Below, in pieces: positions 8,315 through 9,451 of a stretch of 9,451 nt of DNA. The notes under the pieces are model-generated. The model had not been told where the DNA came from. It worked only from the letters and a program-made list of their open reading frames with translations, and made no database searches. Made by a program: the position numbers and the translations under genes. Position 1 is the stretch's first letter, and every line of letters starts with the position of its first letter. The stretch comes from Tannerellaceae bacterium (GTDB taxonomy: Bacteria; Bacteroidota; Bacteroidia; Bacteroidales; Tannerellaceae), in NCBI GenBank assembly GCA_031280645.1, contig JAITGL010000015.1, positions 1 through 9,451 of the forward strand, read 5' to 3'.

Positions 8315-8343
8315 TTTGCAGATGAAAAAAATCTCTATATTTG
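8315..8343 (+). promoter_or_regulatory. Bacteroidota-type promoter for a short transcript
   Basis: TTTG at 8315-8318 and TATATTTG at 8336-8343, separated by 17 bases, match the -33/-7 pattern apart from slightly short spacing. Transcription would begin near 8350, about 20 bases before a short ORF and about 195 bases before a strong terminator. Confidence 0.55.
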
Positions 8344-8370
8344 CGACCATAAAAAAACAATAAAGTTCAA

Positions 8371-8451
8371 ATGGCATATTTAAATAAATCTCATAATAAC
8401 ATCATCACTCCCGTCAACACGGAAGGATTCTTTACAATTACCCACCCGTAA
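8371..8451 (+). CDS. Putative 26-residue small protein or leader peptide
   Basis: An ATG at 8371, preceded by the A-rich context usual for this phylum, opens 26 codons beginning MAYLNKSHNN and ending TITHP. It lies between a matching promoter and a strong terminator, which is the main argument that the region is expressed. I recognise no family, and there is no membrane segment or metal motif. The alternative is that the 8350-8546 transcript is a small RNA and the ORF is chance. Confidence 0.35.
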   Translation: MAYLNKSHNNIITPVNTEGFFTITHP

Positions 8452-8508
8452 TCTACCTTTCAACTCGCGCCTAAGTTCTTCCCAATATATTTACAACGAT
8501 TTATACAT

Positions 8509-8546
8509 TAGCCTTCCCGAATTTCTTCAGGGAGGCTATTTTTTTT
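8509..8546 (+). terminator. Intrinsic terminator of the short transcript
   Basis: TAGCCT and AGGCTA-type arms continue into CCCGAA/TTC-AGGG with one bulged base on each side and a TTTC loop, then eight T (8539-8546). It points along +, closing the unit that begins near 8350. The 42-bp repeat array starts at the next base. Confidence 0.85.
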
Positions 8547-8982
8547 ACCTGAACACCTGTGAAAAACCTTGCCGCAGATTCAATCCAGACTTGATCACAG
8601 GTGAAAAACCTCGCCGCAAATCCAATCCAGACTTGAACACCTGTGAAAAACCTCGCCGCAGATCCAATCCAGACTTGATCACCTGTGAAAAACCTCGCCG
8701 CAAATCCAATCCAGACTTGAACACAGGTGAAAAACCTTGCCGCAAATCCAATTCAAACTTGAACACCTGTGAAAAACCTTGCCGCAGATCCAATCCAGAC
8801 TTGAACACAGGTGAAAAACCTCGCCGCAGATTCAATCCAAACTTGATCACCTGTGAAAAACCTTGCCGCGGATTCAATTCAAACTTGCGCACAGGTGAAA
8901 AACCTTGCTTCAAATCCAATTCAGACTTGCACACAGGTGAAAAACCTTGCTTCAAATCCAATTCAAACCTGAACACAGGTGA
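8547..8982. repeat. Tandem array of ten 42-bp units plus a partial eleventh
   Basis: Units start at 8551 and every 42 bases to 8929; a partial copy covers 8971-8982. GTGAAAAACCT is identical in all ten full units. The base pair before it switches, giving CACCTGTG (units 1, 3, 4, 6, 8) or its reverse complement CACAGGTG (units 2, 5, 7, 9, 10 and the partial 11). ACCTGAACAC occurs only at the two ends (8547-8556 and 8967-8976). One + frame and one - frame stay open because 42 is divisible by three and the units lack stops there. The unit differences are mostly transitions that would change amino acids in both, and the third + frame has TGA in every unit. I therefore read it as non-coding. Confidence 0.93.
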
Positions 8983-9016
8983 TATTTTCATCTTATCCCG
9001 CGCGGGAAGATATTTT
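8981..9016. repeat. G+C palindrome flanked by 8-bp direct repeats
   Basis: GATATTTT occurs at 8981-8988 and again at 9009-9016, on either side of the perfect 10-bp palindrome CCCGCGCGGG (8997-9006). Partly paired flanks (ATCTT/AAGAT) extend it. It lies between the repeat array and the next gene and could be a regulatory hairpin in that gene's leader or a small insertion footprint. No good TAnnTTTG promoter is seen in 8983-9068. Confidence 0.45.
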
Positions 9017-9068
9017 ACAGGGAAATAAGTAAACCAGATATTAATAATTAAATAAATCCAATCGAACA

Positions 9069-9451
9069 ATGGCATCAATACTTCCTTATGCAAAAATGAC
9101 ACGGCGGTTAAGCCCCGAAGAGTTTTTTGAATTTTGCAATTCTATTATTCGTCGCTCTCAGGCCGACGTTGTTTTAGTTGCGCGCCTTGCGCTGCGTTAT
9201 ACTTCGTTCAACGGAGCTTTTACCGTGTACGACAAAGGCTTTAAGAGGCCGCTGAAGGCTCCTGAAACCAAAAAGATCAAGGAACTGGATACGAAACGTA
9301 AAGGCTTTTTTTCACTGATCGACGACGATGTGAGGAAACTTGCAAAAATTGCCGTCGACCCCGCCGTACTCGAGGCCGCCGACTTCATAATACCCCTCCT
9401 CGACAATTATGCCTGCACCCCAAAGATTGAGTATGAGGGAGAAACGGGAGC
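9069..9451 (+). CDS. DUF6261-like protein, 5' part only (runs off the window)
   Basis: An ATG at 9069 opens 127 codons plus two bases without a stop, so the gene continues past the end. The product begins MASILPYAKMTRRLSPEEFF; a second Met at residue 10 could also be the start. It is mostly helical, with no signal peptide or membrane segment. The pattern TKKIKELDTKRKGFFSLIDDDVRKLA (66-91; positions only as a guide), then AADFIIPLLDNY and YEGE, resembles the Bacteroidota family DUF6261, whose function is unknown. This is pattern recognition without a profile search. The gene follows the 42-bp array with an 86-base gap and is cut off from upstream transcription by the terminator at 8546, so its promoter must lie in the array or the gap. 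Confidence 0.6.
   Translation, partial: MASILPYAKMTRRLSPEEFFEFCNSIIRRSQADVVLVARLALRYTSFNGAFTVYDKGFKRPLKAPETKKIKELDTKRKGFFSLIDDDVRKLAKIAVDPAVLEAADFIIPLLDNYACTPKIEYEGETG

Noticed and set aside
8547..8982. CRISPR array
   Set aside because: The whole 42-bp unit is repeated with no unique spacers, and no cas gene is visible.
8591..9028. A + frame of 145 codons with TGEKP repeats, like the linkers of C2H2 zinc fingers
   Set aside because: No paired Cys/His spacing exists, the start would be TTG inside a repeat, and unit differences fall at amino-acid-changing positions. The resemblance is a by-product of the 42-bp repeat.
8545..9102. A - frame of 185 codons across the same array
   Set aside because: It is open only because the repeat period is divisible by three; it shows the same non-synonymous drift and runs antisense over the start of the DUF6261-like gene.

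Overview
The window looks like chromosome from a Bacteroidales-type member of the Bacteroidota. This is an inference from gene content and signals: an outer-membrane protein with a carboxypeptidase-D-like regulatory domain, a tiny single-RRM RNA-binding protein, a DUF6261-like protein, TTG/TAnnTTTG promoters and starts without clear Shine-Dalgarno sites. Genus cannot be fixed by eye.

Layout. Positions 1-456 carry no credible gene. They hold a large imperfect palindrome (79-326) built from 21-bp repeats in both orientations, then a promoter. A 770-residue outer-membrane protein gene runs on + (457-2769). A nested hairpin (2788-2859) separates it from the convergent clpB gene (2890-5478, -). 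Next, all on -, come an RRM RNA-binding protein (5672-5917) with a good intrinsic terminator, an M24 Xaa-Pro-type metallopeptidase (6107-7288) and a YhhQ/VUT-family queuosine-precursor transporter (7368-8048). These are separated by gaps of 79-193 bases, and several have their own promoter or terminator, so they look like single-gene units rather than one operon.

The right end (8049-9451) is the accessory-looking part. It has a spacer with two identical 12-nt hairpins 63 bases apart. A short + transcription unit (promoter about 8315-8343, 26-codon ORF, terminator ending at 8546) follows. A tandem array of ten 42-bp units plus a partial one starts at the next base. A DUF6261-like gene then runs off the window edge.

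The conserved genes are ordinary housekeeping functions: protein disaggregation, RNA binding, peptide turnover and queuosine-precursor uptake. The unexplained material is the repeats: the 79-326 palindrome, the 42-bp array and the paired hairpins. Their periods or spacings (21, 42 and 63 bases) are all multiples of 21. Neither array looks like real coding sequence, although both are open in at least one frame.
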